DNA from: Bacillota bacterium
Lineage (GTDB): Bacteria; Bacillota; Clostridia; Lachnospirales; WQUN01
NCBI GenBank assembly: GCA_009782085.1
Contig: WQUN01000063.1
Coordinates: 1 to 6,381, forward strand
Direction: 5' to 3'
Length of the DNA stretch: 6,381 bases
In this document: piece after piece, positions 6,257-6,381 of the stretch
Numbering within the stretch: position 1 is the stretch's first letter
Layout of the letters: each line of letters starts with the position of its first letter
Program-made: the position numbers and the translations under genes
The notes under the pieces: model-generated
The model's database searches: none
What the model was told of the DNA's origin: nothing
Seen by the model: the letters and a program-made list of their open reading frames with translations, nothing else

Positions 6257-6381
6257 ATGGATATGTCCGCAACGGCTTATGACGAGTACGCCCCCGAAAT
6301 ATCCCTGGAGGAGTTTGAGAAATTCATCGATCTCCCGGAAAACCAGGACAAAACCTTCGAGCTGATCGACGGGTATATTTC
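6257..6381 (+). CDS. Uma2-family (DUF820) putative nuclease, N-terminal 41 residues (3' end outside window)
   Basis: Only the first 41 codons are in the window. After a short leader, the residues ISLEEFEKFIDLPENQDKTF then ELIDGYI match the start of Uma2-family proteins. From memory, that start is a helix of the type s-x-E-E-f followed a little later by the conserved strand y-E-L-I-d-G. Uma2 proteins have a PD-(D/E)XK-like nuclease fold and are annotated as putative restriction endonucleases. They occur in many copies in cyanobacteria and in some other bacteria, and their cellular role is largely unknown. The glutamate of ELIDG is one of the family's conserved positions, while the later catalytic residues lie outside the window. 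The gene has its own AAGGAG site and sits 22 nt after murD on the same strand, so it is probably co-transcribed with the cell wall genes. The ATG at 6263 is an alternative start. Confidence 0.75.
   Translation, partial: MDMSATAYDEYAPEISLEEFEKFIDLPENQDKTFELIDGYI

Overview
The window is a stretch of the division and cell wall (dcw) cluster of a GC-rich, meso-diaminopimelate-type bacterium. It is most likely a member of the Clostridia (Firmicutes). The evidence is a SpoVD-like class B penicillin-binding protein with a C-terminal PASTA domain directly upstream of murE, the gene order spoVD-murE-murF-mraY-murD, a DNPR (DAP-type) specificity motif in MurE, and strong AGGAGG-like ribosome binding sites before most genes. 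The lineage call rests on remembered family features, not on a search.

Layout: all genes lie on the + strand. Bases 1-732 hold the 3' end of the penicillin-binding protein. murE (747-2213) follows after 14 nt, and murF (2188-3615) overlaps murE by 26 nt. A 272-bp spacer (3616-3887), visibly richer in A+T than the genes, separates murF from mraY and is packed with repeats. It holds an inverted repeat that begins inside the murF stop region, a 55-bp double palindrome of the REP/BIME kind, and five copies of a 13-bp unit whose last copies build a promoter-like sequence. mraY (3888-4868) overlaps murD (4861-6234) by 8 nt, and murD starts at TTG. After 22 nt a new gene begins (6257 to window end) whose first 41 residues look like a Uma2-family (DUF820) nuclease, where ftsW/spoVE or murG would usually be expected.

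How the genes work together: MurD adds D-Glu, MurE adds meso-DAP and MurF adds D-Ala-D-Ala to complete UDP-MurNAc-pentapeptide in the cytoplasm. MraY then moves phospho-MurNAc-pentapeptide onto undecaprenyl phosphate to make lipid I, and the penicillin-binding protein crosslinks finished peptidoglycan outside the membrane. The core genes are ordinary and look intact. The unusual content is the repeat-filled murF-mraY spacer and the Uma2-like gene inside or at the edge of the cluster. I found no RNA gene, CRISPR array or insertion sequence, and no convincing new multi-gene system.
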